Shown here: piece by piece, positions 1 to 8,977 of the stretch
How the letters are laid out: each line of letters opens with the position of its first letter
Numbering within the stretch: position 1 is the stretch's first letter
Assembly: GCA_014529385.2 (NCBI GenBank)
Contig: CM043966.1
Span: 87,510,087 to 87,574,086 of the forward strand
Reading direction: 5' to 3'
Origin: Adiantum capillus-veneris
Lineage: Eukaryota > Streptophyta > Polypodiopsida > Polypodiales > Pteridaceae
Length of the DNA stretch: 64,000 nucleotides
Notes under the pieces: model-generated
Told to the model about the DNA's origin: nothing
What the model saw: only the letters and a program-made list of their open reading frames with translations
The model's database searches: none
Made by a program: the position numbers and the translations under genes

Positions 1-1372
1 AGTAGCCGCGTCATCCTCTAGGGTTAGTCCAAACCCTACAAATTGGGTAGGAAAGTCTAACACCTCTTCCGCTCTAATTACACGCACAAAGGCTGCTACA
101 TGATCTCTTGGATCTCTATTTCCTGTGTATTTCTTGTTTACCCATTTTTGCACTTGAGAAGGTCTAATTCTACGATGGTCTACAAACCTCATCATTGGAT
201 CTCCACGTCCTAATCGATATACCTCCTCTGGTCTTCTGTAGTAGGCTGGTTCCTCTCCCAATGGTGCTCCTAAGCCATAATTTCTAACAGTTCTTGCAGG
301 AGATGGTTCATCTCTTCGAACTCATTCTATGGGTGGTCTTCCAGGCTCTGTTGACCCTTAAGCCTTTGGCTTACTCTCTCCTTGATACCTTGAATAGAGT
401 GGTGGTTCCTGTAAATCCCTTAGCCCTCGTGCCGCTTGATAACCATCTCGATTTCGATCTTGCTCCAATGTTGCACTCTGTCGAAGCCATGCCTGCAATG
501 ATGGCTGAGTTGCTAGTTGGTTTTGAGGTGTAGGTGGCTCTTGGCACTTCATCGGGGGCGGCATATGTTAATGCTCCTAGAACTGTTGCCTTTTCTACCT
601 CCTCTGGGAGAATACGTTGGTATTCCTGCCCGTACCTATCAGCAACAACTATATCCTTCCCCATAGCAGTTTCATAAGAGAATAAGTAAAGAACCTTGTC
701 TTTGCTTAACTCGTTGGGGTATGGTTCTTTGCAGCGAAAGTAAGAGACTAATCCCTCACTCTCATGCTTGTAGATTCCCACGTTCTCATTATAAGTTGAA
801 ACCATGGTTGTTTTCTTATCATACATAAAAATTGCTCCAGGTCGATCAATGTTTGGAGGCGGTTCTTGAGTTTCTGAAACCATTTTCCCTTTCGCCACGT
901 TATCTCTATATCTGTTGTAATCCTCAGGGTTACTAACTATCAGATAGTGATTCCCCTTTTCGTCTCGGAATCTATCTCCATCATCATAGACTCGAATTAT
1001 CTCCAATCTCTGAGCCGGTCTTTCTGCAATACAAATGCACTTGCATCCTCGATAGTCAGAATAAACTAGGGCTCCCCTCGAGTTTGTTCCTTCTAAGAAG
1101 ATCACAGTGAACTTGGAATCATTCAAAGGATTTAGAGAGGTGCTTCCCCCTAGCATTGGTCCGTCATAGGTAAAACCTCCTAGTTGTTAGCTACCCATCA
1201 TGAAGAAGGATTTTTCTGATGAAGTGTCAGTATCACTACCTTCCTCAATAATCGGTGCTAGTGGATCTAGCCTTGCCTGAGTTACACTCTCCTCGGTGAA
1301 CACTAAGCTACCTTGGCCACCTGCCACCTTCTGGTCTCTAAAAATGTATCTTCCTGATCTTAAATTCATCAA
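1..1372 (-). pseudogene. G0 gag, broken and partial
   Basis: Reading leftwards from an ATG at 1372, the frame begins MMNLRSGRYIF, an LRSGR start often seen in plant gypsy Gag. It continues to 371 with a single in-frame TAA at 1189-1187. The frame then shifts in the region of about 540-565. The shifted frame stops at 358, and the same frame resumes as Gag up to position 1. The last segment contains KKYTGNRDPRDHVAAFVRVI followed by a hydrophobic stretch, the usual N-terminal part of the retrotransposon Gag capsid domain. The 1156-371 stretch, which has YSDYRGCKC and HYLIVSNPEDYNRYRD, matches no family I recognise. At least one stop and one frameshift make this copy non-functional. Confidence 0.7.
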
Positions 1373-1791
1373 ACTTATGAATGCAATTTATCACAAATCC
1401 AACCACTCACCTGGCAAGGGATCAGTCTCCGCACAACTTCTTGCTTTGCTATTGAATATACATGTACACAAGCGTTTAATTTCGGCAATCGAATCAAAGC
1501 ATTTAACTGCTAGAGGTTATCTTAGTAATGATTGGTATAACTGGAGAGTTAATCTCAACCACTACTGTATATTATACATTGTTGATGTTCTGGATCAGGT
1601 CTGCCAATCTGGAACTGTACTTCCCTTGGATGTTGGTCAATTTACGTGAAAAAGTCTGAATTCAGTCTTTGCTCCGTAAAATGGACAAACAAGGTCCAAA
1701 TTCACTTCTGAAAGAAGTTCTGGAACCCTTTAAGCCAAATGGAACCTCACTGTCTAAGCCCAATCAAATTTTCTCTTCAGTAGGCCCCAGT

Positions 1792-1815
1792 AGACATCCT
1801 ACGTGTAGGATGTCT
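1792..1815. repeat. 24-nt inverted repeat, copy 1
   Basis: Arms AGACATCCTA and TAGGATGTCT flank the central tetranucleotide CGTG. The 10-bp arms are perfectly complementary. Confidence 0.9.
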
Positions 1816-2067
1816 CCTACTCTGTTTTACCTGGATTTTTACACTATGGATTCCCCTTGATGTGCTGAGTCCACATTTGTTTTTACTTTTTGATTGGGAC
1901 ACCTATAAGCTGGTTAATGGATCAGAAATCTGTTCCGATAGCCTGTTGCTGGTTTTGATCAGTCAAATCAATTCCAATTTGAACCAAAATTGACTAGGAG
2001 GCTTGTCTCAGGCTATACAACACCTTGCTATGCCCACAATCAGTATCTGGCTTCAATTTCTTGCTTT

Positions 2068-2091
2068 AGACATCCTACACGTAGGATGTCT
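2068..2091. repeat. 24-nt inverted repeat, copy 2
   Basis: Same arms as copy 1, with central CACG, the reverse complement of the copy 1 centre. Followed by a T tract. Confidence 0.9.
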
Positions 2092-2192
2092 TTTTCATCA
2101 GAATGGCTTCAAATTCAAAGCACGGGCTCCCCTTGAGGTGTTGATCACTTTGGTATGCTCAAAATTAGGTTTGGAGTGCAAAATCACACAGA

Positions 2193-2216
2193 TGACATCC
2201 TACGCGTAGGATGTCT
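2193..2216. repeat. 24-nt inverted repeat, copy 3
   Basis: Same arms except that the first base is T, giving a 9-bp stem. The centre is the self-complementary CGCG. Confidence 0.9.
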
Positions 2217-2441
2217 TTTTTGCCTGTTTGACCCAGACTTGACCCACAGCTTCCCCTTCATGTCAGCAACCCAGTAGTATGCTTAGATTTTGGTTTGGAT
2301 TTCAAAAGTCCCCAATTTTAGCTGTTCTAGCCTTTTTCAGTCAAAAGTGCTAAAGTCTGCTTAGAACCCAATTTTCCCACCCAAATGAGATGAAACCTCT
2401 CTCAGTCACTCAATATATCATGCAGATCATGCTCATGCAGC

Positions 2442-2494
2442 CATCCTATGGTTTTGGTCTTAAAATAATGCTTTGGCACAATTTGGGTAGGATG
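2442..2494. repeat. Opened copy of the inverted repeat
   Basis: CATCCTA at 2442-2448 and TAGGATG at 2488-2494 are the same arms, trimmed to 7 bp, but separated by 39 nt instead of 4. The right side keeps the full TAGGATGTCT. Confidence 0.6.
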
Positions 2495-2634
2495 TCTAGC
2501 AATTTCAGTCTACCTGGCCTTATCCTGTCAAGATATGGTCAAATTTCCACTTTCGAGGTGAAAATAAGGTAAACCCCACCTTCTGAACACACTGGTCAAC
2601 TCAAAATTCCAAAATTCCCACCAGATTAGCATGT

Positions 2635-2658
2635 AGACATCCTACGCGTAGGATGTCT
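2635..2658. repeat. 24-nt inverted repeat, copy 4
   Basis: Perfect 24-nt palindrome with both 10-bp arms and the CGCG centre. Confidence 0.9.
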
Positions 2659-3190
2659 CCTGGCTTAAAATTAAATTTTTTCATGGACAGAAATGCTCCT
2701 GATGCTCTGCAGCTCTATCACAAACACTCACAGTAACTTTTGGACTTCTCTTCAGCTTTCAAACACACTTTTGCGTCTCTTTGCATCTTTTACAACCTTG
2801 TGATGAATCTACCAAGCAAGTATACATGCATGAAGTGCTCTAGATCCTGAATCATGATGTCCTACTTACTCTACTCCTACTCATCATGTGAAATGGTGAT
2901 AATGGTGTTTTGGTTGCTCTCTGGCCTCTCCGGACTCTCAAGCTCTCCACTCACCGCTTCTACCACTCTAACTCCTACTCTAGAACTCAACTAATATATA
3001 AAACTATCTCAGTCTACCTATATCTACCTAAGTCGAAGGATCTAGGCCAAACACACGCTTCCTAGACTCCCTCTAAGACCTAGAGAGTCCTCCACCTCTG
3101 ATCCTATCTAAATGTAAAACGAGACTCTTGGCAAGCCAAAGAATCCCTATCCTCAAGGACTAGTCTCGGTCACCTACCTAAGGTTTTCGT

Positions 3191-3208
3191 CCCCGGCAGC
3201 GGCGCCAA
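3191..3208 (-). other. G0 primer-binding site
   Basis: Minus-strand text directly after the LTR reads TTGGCGCCGCTGCCGGGG, the common TGGCGCC-type PBS of plant gypsy elements. The same site occurs in G2 at 46056-46078. Confidence 0.8.
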
Positions 3209-4083
3209 TGTTGGACGGATACTCCGCGACGGACGTCACCACAACGAGAACTCGCCTAACAAGATTTGTCAGCTAGGGACGAAGCTTGACCCGCAGGCGC
3301 GTGGAAGCAGGCATAGGGTGTCAACCTACACTCGACCGACTCCTAACTAATTCCTACAGAGGTCTCTACCCAATGTCTAAGTCACAGCCTTCAGAAGTGC
3401 ATAAGAGGAAACTTCCTACAACGCTTTCTAGAGCCGAACACCCATCAAACAATCTCGAAACACCACAGAACTTGAAGGAGACCCTACTAACACCATGAGG
3501 TCGCTCTCCCTAAGGTCTATGAACCTAAACCCCAACCCAAAACGCCTGGTGCAAAATCACGTAGGATGTCTGGCCGAAATTTACAGGTCTTCGTTTCCAA
3601 AATCTAAAGTGCCTAATGTGTAGCTCTACTCAATGTGAACGCGTGGATATGCTGCAATGCACAATCGGACAACATATGCTCACCGAATCACCAAATGAAG
3701 CTCGGAGATGGAGCTCGTAAAACCGGACCGTACACGCGCAATGTAGGTATCGGTGCGTAGCTCTCGTTGAGGGAAACACGCTGCACTTCTCTGCACTCGA
3801 TTCCGACCAGCGGTGCACTCGTAGCGTCAAGATGAAGCTCACACTCTCTCTCATACACAGTACGCTCACTCACAGACTTCCAAAACTTTTTTAAAAATGA
3901 AAAAAGGTCTTTCATTAATGTCAAAAAGTGGTATATATACCTTACAATTCTCAAACCCTAAAGTTCCAAATTAGACATCTACTCAATCTAAATGTCAAAA
4001 CTGTGATACAATCTCGAAACTTCTATAAGTCCCAATATTTACAAGGTGAAATGTCGGGTTTTCTCAATAAATGAATAATTACA
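3209..4083 (-). repeat. G0 5' LTR
   Basis: The plus-strand text begins TGTTGGACGG right beside the PBS and ends AATAATTACA, giving TG...CA termini and a length of about 875 bp. The outer end at 4083 is a best guess because the partner LTR lies outside the window. A TATATATAC stretch at 3932-3940 is a plausible promoter for minus-strand transcription. One half-site of the leader repeat (CACGTAGGATGTCT) lies at 3558-3571. Confidence 0.6.
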
Positions 4084-4150
4084 AAAAATGATAATATGCC
4101 GAGCAGTCAATTTCCGTAGGGTGTGTCCAGCTTCTAACAAGCACCAAAAA

Positions 4151-4366
4151 TGTGCGCTTTGCTACACGTGTCGGAGGCTAGGAACTTGCCAAAACACCAC
4201 GTGCGAGCCACGAATGACTACAAGCACACAATTAGAAGATCCTAGCACGCTCAAAGCAGGGGTGTGTCATTCACCACTCAATGCTTCCGTCGTAAAGGAT
4301 CCTATGCCACGAAGAAGAAGGATCCGCCACCATGCTCAACCGCCTCGCCGCCATCAATGCCACCTC

Positions 4367-4447
<81 letters not shown>

Positions 4448-4732
4448 GCATACACACACACAAACACTCGTCAGCACATGAAGGAGGAGAAGACAGAGGT
4501 AGAGCAAGAGCACTTCTTAGCTTGCACCTCAAAGAATAATGTTTTTAGGTCAAAATGGACCTTTTATAACAATCTGACTTATTCACACATGGGCGCCTGC
4601 AGTGGCTGATCAAGATAAAGATTGTATCAAATGAGCTATGTGGTGCACCTCTCGTCGGCGATCACCCAAGCACTATAGGACCGACAAGCCCGATCCCTGA
4701 CTCAAAACAATGTGATATCCGTGGATGTTAAC
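4151..4732 (-). repeat. Diverged LTR of the G2 family
   Basis: The sequence from TGTGCGC to GTTAAC follows the G2 LTRs (37805-38478 and 46079-46740) along its length. Shared landmarks are a CACGTGTC block, GAAGAAGAAGGA before a CT microsatellite, a GAGCAAGAGCA block, CTTTTATA, GGGCGCC, and CGGCGATCAC followed by CCGACAAGCCCG. It is much more diverged than the G2 pair. It is preceded by GCACCAAAAA, close to the GCGCCAAAAA that abuts the G2 5' LTR, so it may be a 5' LTR whose interior was lost rather than a clean solo LTR. No TSD was found. Confidence 0.7.
4369..4444. repeat. (CT)n microsatellite
   Basis: About 38 uninterrupted CT units, followed by a short CA-rich tail, at the same place as the microsatellite in the G2 LTRs. 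Confidence 0.95.
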
Positions 4733-4744
4733 TAGGTCGACGCA

Positions 4745-4870
4745 TTTCACTTATCATCTTGATACTCTATGTTGATGATATACTCATTGTTGCATAGTCT
4801 AAAGAGGAGATTGCCATCTTAAAGAATCACTTAGCACGTCTGTTATGAAGGATTTGTGTTACTTGGGGTC
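4745..4870 (+). pseudogene. Copia reverse transcriptase fragment, plus strand
   Basis: The plus strand reads ILILYVDDILIVA, the copia RT catalytic motif, then a stop, then SKEEIAILKNHLARLL and MKDLCYLG. The match breaks off at about 4870. The continuation of the same protein (LGMHIKRDRKCGLLELSQE) appears on the same strand at about 6683, so some 1.8 kb separates two halves of one RT domain. Confidence 0.7.
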
Positions 4871-5250
4871 TAGCTTCTGTCCAAGATCTTTAGGCACATG
4901 TGAGAATGACTCACACCCAAACACATGTAATCTGTCATAATTAGGCTTTTTTCATGTCCACATCTCCTACGGAATCTTGTAGTTCAATGGTGTACTAGTG
5001 ACCTATTGATTACATGTACCGCTATCATAACAGCTTCTCCCCAAAACTCTTGAGGGTAAATTTGCCATAGATAGCATGGAAGTGACCATGCCCTGAATAG
5101 TCCTATTCATGTGCTCTACAATTCCATTTTGAGTAGGCATATATGGTGTAGTAAACTACCTCCAAATTCCTCTTTTCCTACAAAAATTCTTGAACTCAAT
5201 GAAGACATACTCTTCCCTGTTGTCAGTGTGCAAAGTGTTAACTGACGAGA
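4871..5250 (-). pseudogene. Copia integrase fragment, minus strand
   Basis: The minus strand from 5250 reads LHTDNREEYVFIEFKNFC, then TTPYMPTQNGIVEHMNRTI, then HVFGCESFSHVPKDLGQKL. This is the DDE core and C-terminal part of a copia integrase. Internal stops are present. The next part of the protein, which includes YGVDGERGYCRA, is found at higher coordinates (about 6370), so the block order is permuted. Confidence 0.7.
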
Positions 5251-5257
5251 GAGATCC

Positions 5258-5497
5258 TTGGGGTGATGTGATTACAAGTGACAGTGGAGTCAACACCGAG
5301 CGAATAGGAGTCTTGGTGACTACCCAACACTCCCCATCGCTTGGTACTGACCTTGGAAAATGGACGTCGGAGACCGTTGGGGTGATGTGATTACAAGTAA
5401 TGCAGTGGAGTCAGGATCGAGAAAATAGGAGGCGTGGTGACTGCCCAATGCTTCCCATCGCTTGGTGCTAATCTTGGTGTTAAAGCCATCACAAGCG
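5258..5497. repeat. Imperfect tandem duplication, about 119 bp x 2
   Basis: TTGGGGTGATGTGATTACAAG starts at 5258 and nearly identically at 5377. The two units share GGAGTC, AATAGGAG, GGTGACT, CCCATCGCTTGGT and CTTGG in order. I recognise no coding function. Confidence 0.7.
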
Positions 5498-5529
5498 ACA
5501 GTGGAGCATTCAACTTCTTGGTATACTTC

Positions 5530-6420
5530 CTGGCTTCTTATATAACCTTGGGACTGCATATACTTGTCAAACTTCATGTACCATTGCCTTTTTCCTACCT
5601 TACACCAATTTTTTCCTTGTAAGCTTTTTAGGTTTGACTTCAAAACTCTATGGCTGCTGCATGTAGATATCCGCATCAAGATACCCATGAAGGAAAGCCG
5701 TCTTCACATCCAGTTGGACAAGTTCCATGTCTTCAATGGCTACTAGTCCAAGCACAAGACAAAATGTAGTCATTTTGACTATTGGAAAGAAAATCTCATC
5801 AAAGCCCACGCCTTTCTTCTGCTTGAAACCCTTAGCAACCAATCCAGCTATATATTTTGGCATGGGATCTTTTGTTGTGTACTTCTTCTTATATACCCAA
5901 TTGTAAGGCAAGGCTTGCTTACCCCCTCGCAACTCTGCCCAAGTTTCATTTTCCATAATCAAGTTATACTCATATTGCATTGCTTGCTCCCACTTCTTGC
6001 TATCTTCCATCGCAATAGCCTCTTGGTAGTAGGTAGGCTCTCCATAGTCAATGACCAATAGATAGTGTAACCCTGGTTGAAAACGCTCAGGGGCACAAGA
6101 TTCATGTGTAGATCTCCTTACTTCCTAACTCCTAGACTCTATTATCTCAGGAGCATCATTAGCTCTCTCTAGAGCACTATACGGATAGGTACATCCCTCT
6201 TAGATTGAGTTTTTTTACAATAGTGGACTTGATGCTATGTCCTTGAATCTCACTTTGCGATACTCAACTTCTTTCACAGGCTGTCTCTGCATATTTGATT
6301 CATTAAAGATCACTTGTGAGCTATGAATAGCTCTACAATAACCCCTCTCTCCATCTACACCATAGCCAATGATCTAGATTTGCTGCTCTGTCAAGCAATC
6401 AACAGTAGCCCATGGGGCAT
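5530..6420 (-). pseudogene. Copia linker plus RT N-terminus, minus strand
   Basis: From 6058 to 5648 the frame is open and reads EPTYYQEAIAMEDSKKWEQ, then YNWVYKKKYTTKDP, LVAKGFKQKKGVGFDEIFFP and QLDVKTAFLHGYLDADIYMQ, the start of the copia RT domain. Upstream (6420 to 6060) lies the integrase-RT linker with several stops. The catalytic YVDD half is missing from this strand. Confidence 0.75.
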
Positions 6421-6682
6421 TAGTCGCACCTTCAAGATAGCATTGCACTTGGCAATGCATGTCCACTAGAGCATCGCCCTCCACAATGGTGCACGTGTTC
6501 AAAAGAGTTCAGTGCTTGGCTCACCTTGACCCTCTTGTGCAAGTCCTTCGATCAGTGCACTTCAAGAGACAACATCCCGAGAAGGGATCTTCTCAAGCAC
6601 ATCTTGTGCCTTCAAAGATAAGTGTATTTTCATACATGTCCACAAGAGCAGTTCCTGAAAGGAGATGCAAGTCACTTGCTTG

Positions 6683-7480
6683 GAATGCATATCAAGAGGG
6701 ATAGAAAATGTGGATTACTAGAGTTGTCTCAAGAAACGTACACCCACAAGGTCTTGCAACATTTAATATGCACGGAGGGAAAGCTAAATTGAGTACCCCA
6801 ATGCATGCATATGAAAAACTTAGCAAGAATGATGCTCCAAGTTTGATGCTAAGAAAGCAGAAATAGCAAAGATGACATATTCTTTGGTAGTAGGAAATCT
6901 TATGTATGCCATGGTAGCCATAAGACCAAACATTACTTTTGGAGTGGGAGTGGTTAGCAGATTTATGGCAAAAAGAAATGGGAAGCAATGAAGCACACCT
7001 TGAGATATTTGAAAGGTACGATAGAAAAGTGATGCATCGATTGTGGGTTACATAGATGCGGATCATGCGGGTTGTGTGGATAGTTAGAAGATCCAAATCT
7101 AGCTATGTTTTTCTATTTCTTGGAGTAGCTTTGTCATGGAGATCATGCTCCAAAACTATACGTCATCTTCCACATAGAGGCAAAGTATGTGGAAATTTTT
7201 TATGTTGGCAAGGAAATTGTATGGTTAGCTTGCCTAGTAGGAGATCTTGGCATTATCAAACTCCATACTTGCATTGTGATAGTCAGAGTGTGATTGCGCT
7301 AGCGAAGAACACTGTGTTTCACTCAAAGTCAAAACACATAGGAGTCCATTATCATGTGATACATGACATATTGGCTAGCAAGTGCATTGAGCTAGTCAAG
7401 GTTCATACAAATGACAACCCTATAGATGCTCTCACCAAGAGCCTACCATCAAAGCAGTTGCACATTGTCTGGAGATGATG
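6683..7480 (+). pseudogene. Copia RT C-terminus and RNase H, plus strand
   Basis: LGMHIKRDRKCGLLELSQE, NLMYAMVAIRPNITFGVGV and then YIDADHAGCVDS mark the end of RT and the start of RNase H. The open frame 7056-7478 ends with HCDSQSVIALAKNTVFHSKS and the terminal VHTNDNPIDALTKSLPS. Several frameshifts and stops occur before 7056. It ends 115 bp before a purine tract and LTR. Confidence 0.8.
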
Positions 7481-7594
7481 GTTTTACATTGCACATTCCA
7501 TGGAGATAATGTGTGTAGGGTAAAACCACTGGATTGATTCATTGTTGTACATGTGTACATACTCACACATAGGCCAATTAGGCCACATTGGCCT

Positions 7595-7605
7595 TCAAGT
7601 GGGAG
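7595..7605 (+). other. Polypurine tract of the plus-strand copia remnant
   Basis: TCAAGTGGGAG lies directly before the LTR-like sequence and recurs at 10286-10296 in the second copy. Confidence 0.6.
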
Positions 7606-7795
7606 TTTTTTAGGGTTCATACCATGTGGTCGGACACCCATCACATTGATCGTACTAGCCTTATTTTTTCATTTCATCATATAAGACAATAAGGAGTAGT
7701 GAGGAAATTCTCAATCCTCAGTGAGAGCTCCACCCACACGTGCTCATGTTTGTTATCCTTCTCCCTTGCACTCCACACGCACCGCACACTCTTCA
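7606..7795 (+). repeat. 3' LTR of plus-strand copia remnant
   Basis: The stretch from TTTTTTAGGGTTCATACC to GCACACTCTTCA aligns with the 5' LTR at 8340-8524 through shared blocks: GGTT(C/T)A, ACCCATCAC, CTAGCCTTATT, ATAAGGAG, GAGCTCCACCCAC and CACACTCT. The start has lost the canonical TG. Confidence 0.55.
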
Positions 7796-8339
7796 CCCAA
7801 GAATATAATTCACTAGCTAAGGCATTCAATGCCCCCAACATTGCTAATGTTGGGAGGCTATAACATAAGACCACTATATTCTAGAAGTTTGCAGATAAAA
7901 AAACATGTCAAGTTTTCTTTGAGGAAAGGAAACATGTCTTTTTGAAAGTGATTGAACATTCAGAAGGTCTACAAACTAGATCTACTCTTAAGCTCTCACC
8001 CCTACATTATGGACAGGTGAAAGTACTTAAGAGGATCAATGAATGAGCTTATAAGTTAAGACTACATGTAGAATCTTGTGTTCGTTGTGTCTTTCATGTT
8101 AGTGGTTTGAGCCAGTGGCTAGAAATGGAAGATAATTTTGTAGATACAAATGTGTTGGTAGAGTTTACAGAGCATCTAGATCAACCGCATGAATTTGAAA
8201 GAAGTCAAAAGAATTCTAGATAATCATGGCTTGAGAGCATGTAATCATGTCGGTAAGTAGGATTTAGTTAAGTGGAAGGACACCCCTAAAGGATGCTCCA
8301 CTTGGGAAACAAAAGTACTACTTAGAAGAGATTTCCCAA
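7796..8339 (+). pseudogene. Gypsy integrase tail and chromodomain remnant, plus strand
   Basis: Plus-strand frames read KVLKRINE, then AYKLRLH, FHVSGLSQWLEMEDNFVDTN and finally DLVKWKDTPKGCSTWET. This is the C-terminal tail of a chromovirus integrase followed by the core of a chromodomain. Stops and frame changes occur throughout. It differs in sequence and strand from the G1/G3 chromodomains, so it belongs to another family. A 9-bp inverted repeat (CCCAACATT and AATGTTGGG) lies at 7834-7854. Confidence 0.65.
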
Positions 8340-8524
8340 TGTTGGGGTTTAGGCCATTTGGTTGGATTCCCACTACTAACACATCACTGACCGCCGCTAA
8401 TCTTACTCATTGATATACAATAAAATAAGGAGTTGTGAGGCAATGTTATCCTCACTGAGCTCCACCCACTTTGTGTGTGTGCTCTTCTTCTTCCTCACCC
8501 TTTGCATGCACCACACACTCTACA
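8340..8524 (+). repeat. 5' LTR of deleted copia element
   Basis: TGTTGGGG...CTCTACA with canonical ends, directly followed by AGTGGTAGCAAAGCTT, a two-mismatch version of the TGGTATCAGAGC primer site. Confidence 0.65.
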
Positions 8525-8563
8525 AGTGGTAGCAAAGCTTAAAGTAGAGGTCTTTTGGAGAGC

Positions 8564-8567
<4 letters not shown>

Positions 8568-8607
<40 letters not shown>
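8568..8607. repeat. (GA)n microsatellite
   Basis: About 20 GA units in the leader of the deleted copia element. Confidence 0.95.
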
Positions 8608-8612
<5 letters not shown>

Positions 8613-8977
8613 CAAAGTTGAAACTCGTGTCTGTGTGCACATAATTTCAAGTTTGATTTTGGTTTTGATTGTTGATGCAGCTTCTTCATCGTGCCAAGAG
8701 TATTTCCATCAGGTTCTATGGGGTTTTAACCCCCTTTCATGCTCTTAAAATCTCCATTTGAGCAACACAACAAAAGGTAGTTTTCAGCATCGGATTTGAA
8801 TCTTGATGCTTCTTGGATTATGACAGTGATTTAAGTTTTTGACAATCAATCTCCTTGCATTCCATTGATCTTTGGCATCCCTCATGTCCTTGCCATCAAC
8901 TATCTACCTCTAACAATCATCATACGACATCAACATCATTCACTGCAGACATCTGATCATGGACATGCTCGAGTGAG

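Larger units (their letters stand above)
1373..3190 (-). other. G0 untranslated leader between PBS and gag
   Basis: This 1.8-kb stretch has no convincing coding region on either strand. It sits between the primer-binding site and the first Gag ATG, where retroelements carry packaging and dimerisation signals. It contains four compact 24-nt inverted repeats and one opened copy (listed separately). Loosely repeated flanking text of the form TCCCCTTGATGTGCTGA follows several of the copies. Confidence 0.6.
1..4083 (-). mobile_element. Ty3/gypsy element G0, 5' portion (runs off left edge)
   Basis: On the minus strand the order is 5' LTR (4083 to 3209), PBS of TGGCGCC type (3208 to 3191), a 1.8-kb leader, then a gag reading frame that leaves the window at position 1. 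The LTR starts TGT and ends ACA in the minus sense. A TGGCGCCGCTGCCGGGG primer site and a DPRDHVAAF-type Gag domain are typical of plant non-chromovirus gypsy (Tat/Athila-like) elements. Protease, RT and integrase would lie left of the window. Clade assignment is inference; identity as an LTR retrotransposon is firm. Confidence 0.8.

Noticed and set aside
1792-2658. CRISPR-like array
   Set aside because: Repeat spacing is irregular (125-442 bp), the repeats are short palindromes inside a plant retrotransposon leader, and no cas genes are present.
4264-4609. ORFs rich in Leu-Ser around the CT tract
   Set aside because: They are translations of a CT/CA microsatellite inside an LTR. The same artefact occurs at 37922-38301 and 46196-46563.
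7834-7854. 9-bp inverted repeat as a terminator or MITE
   Set aside because: It is single, short, has no TSD, and lies in decayed sequence; chance is likely.
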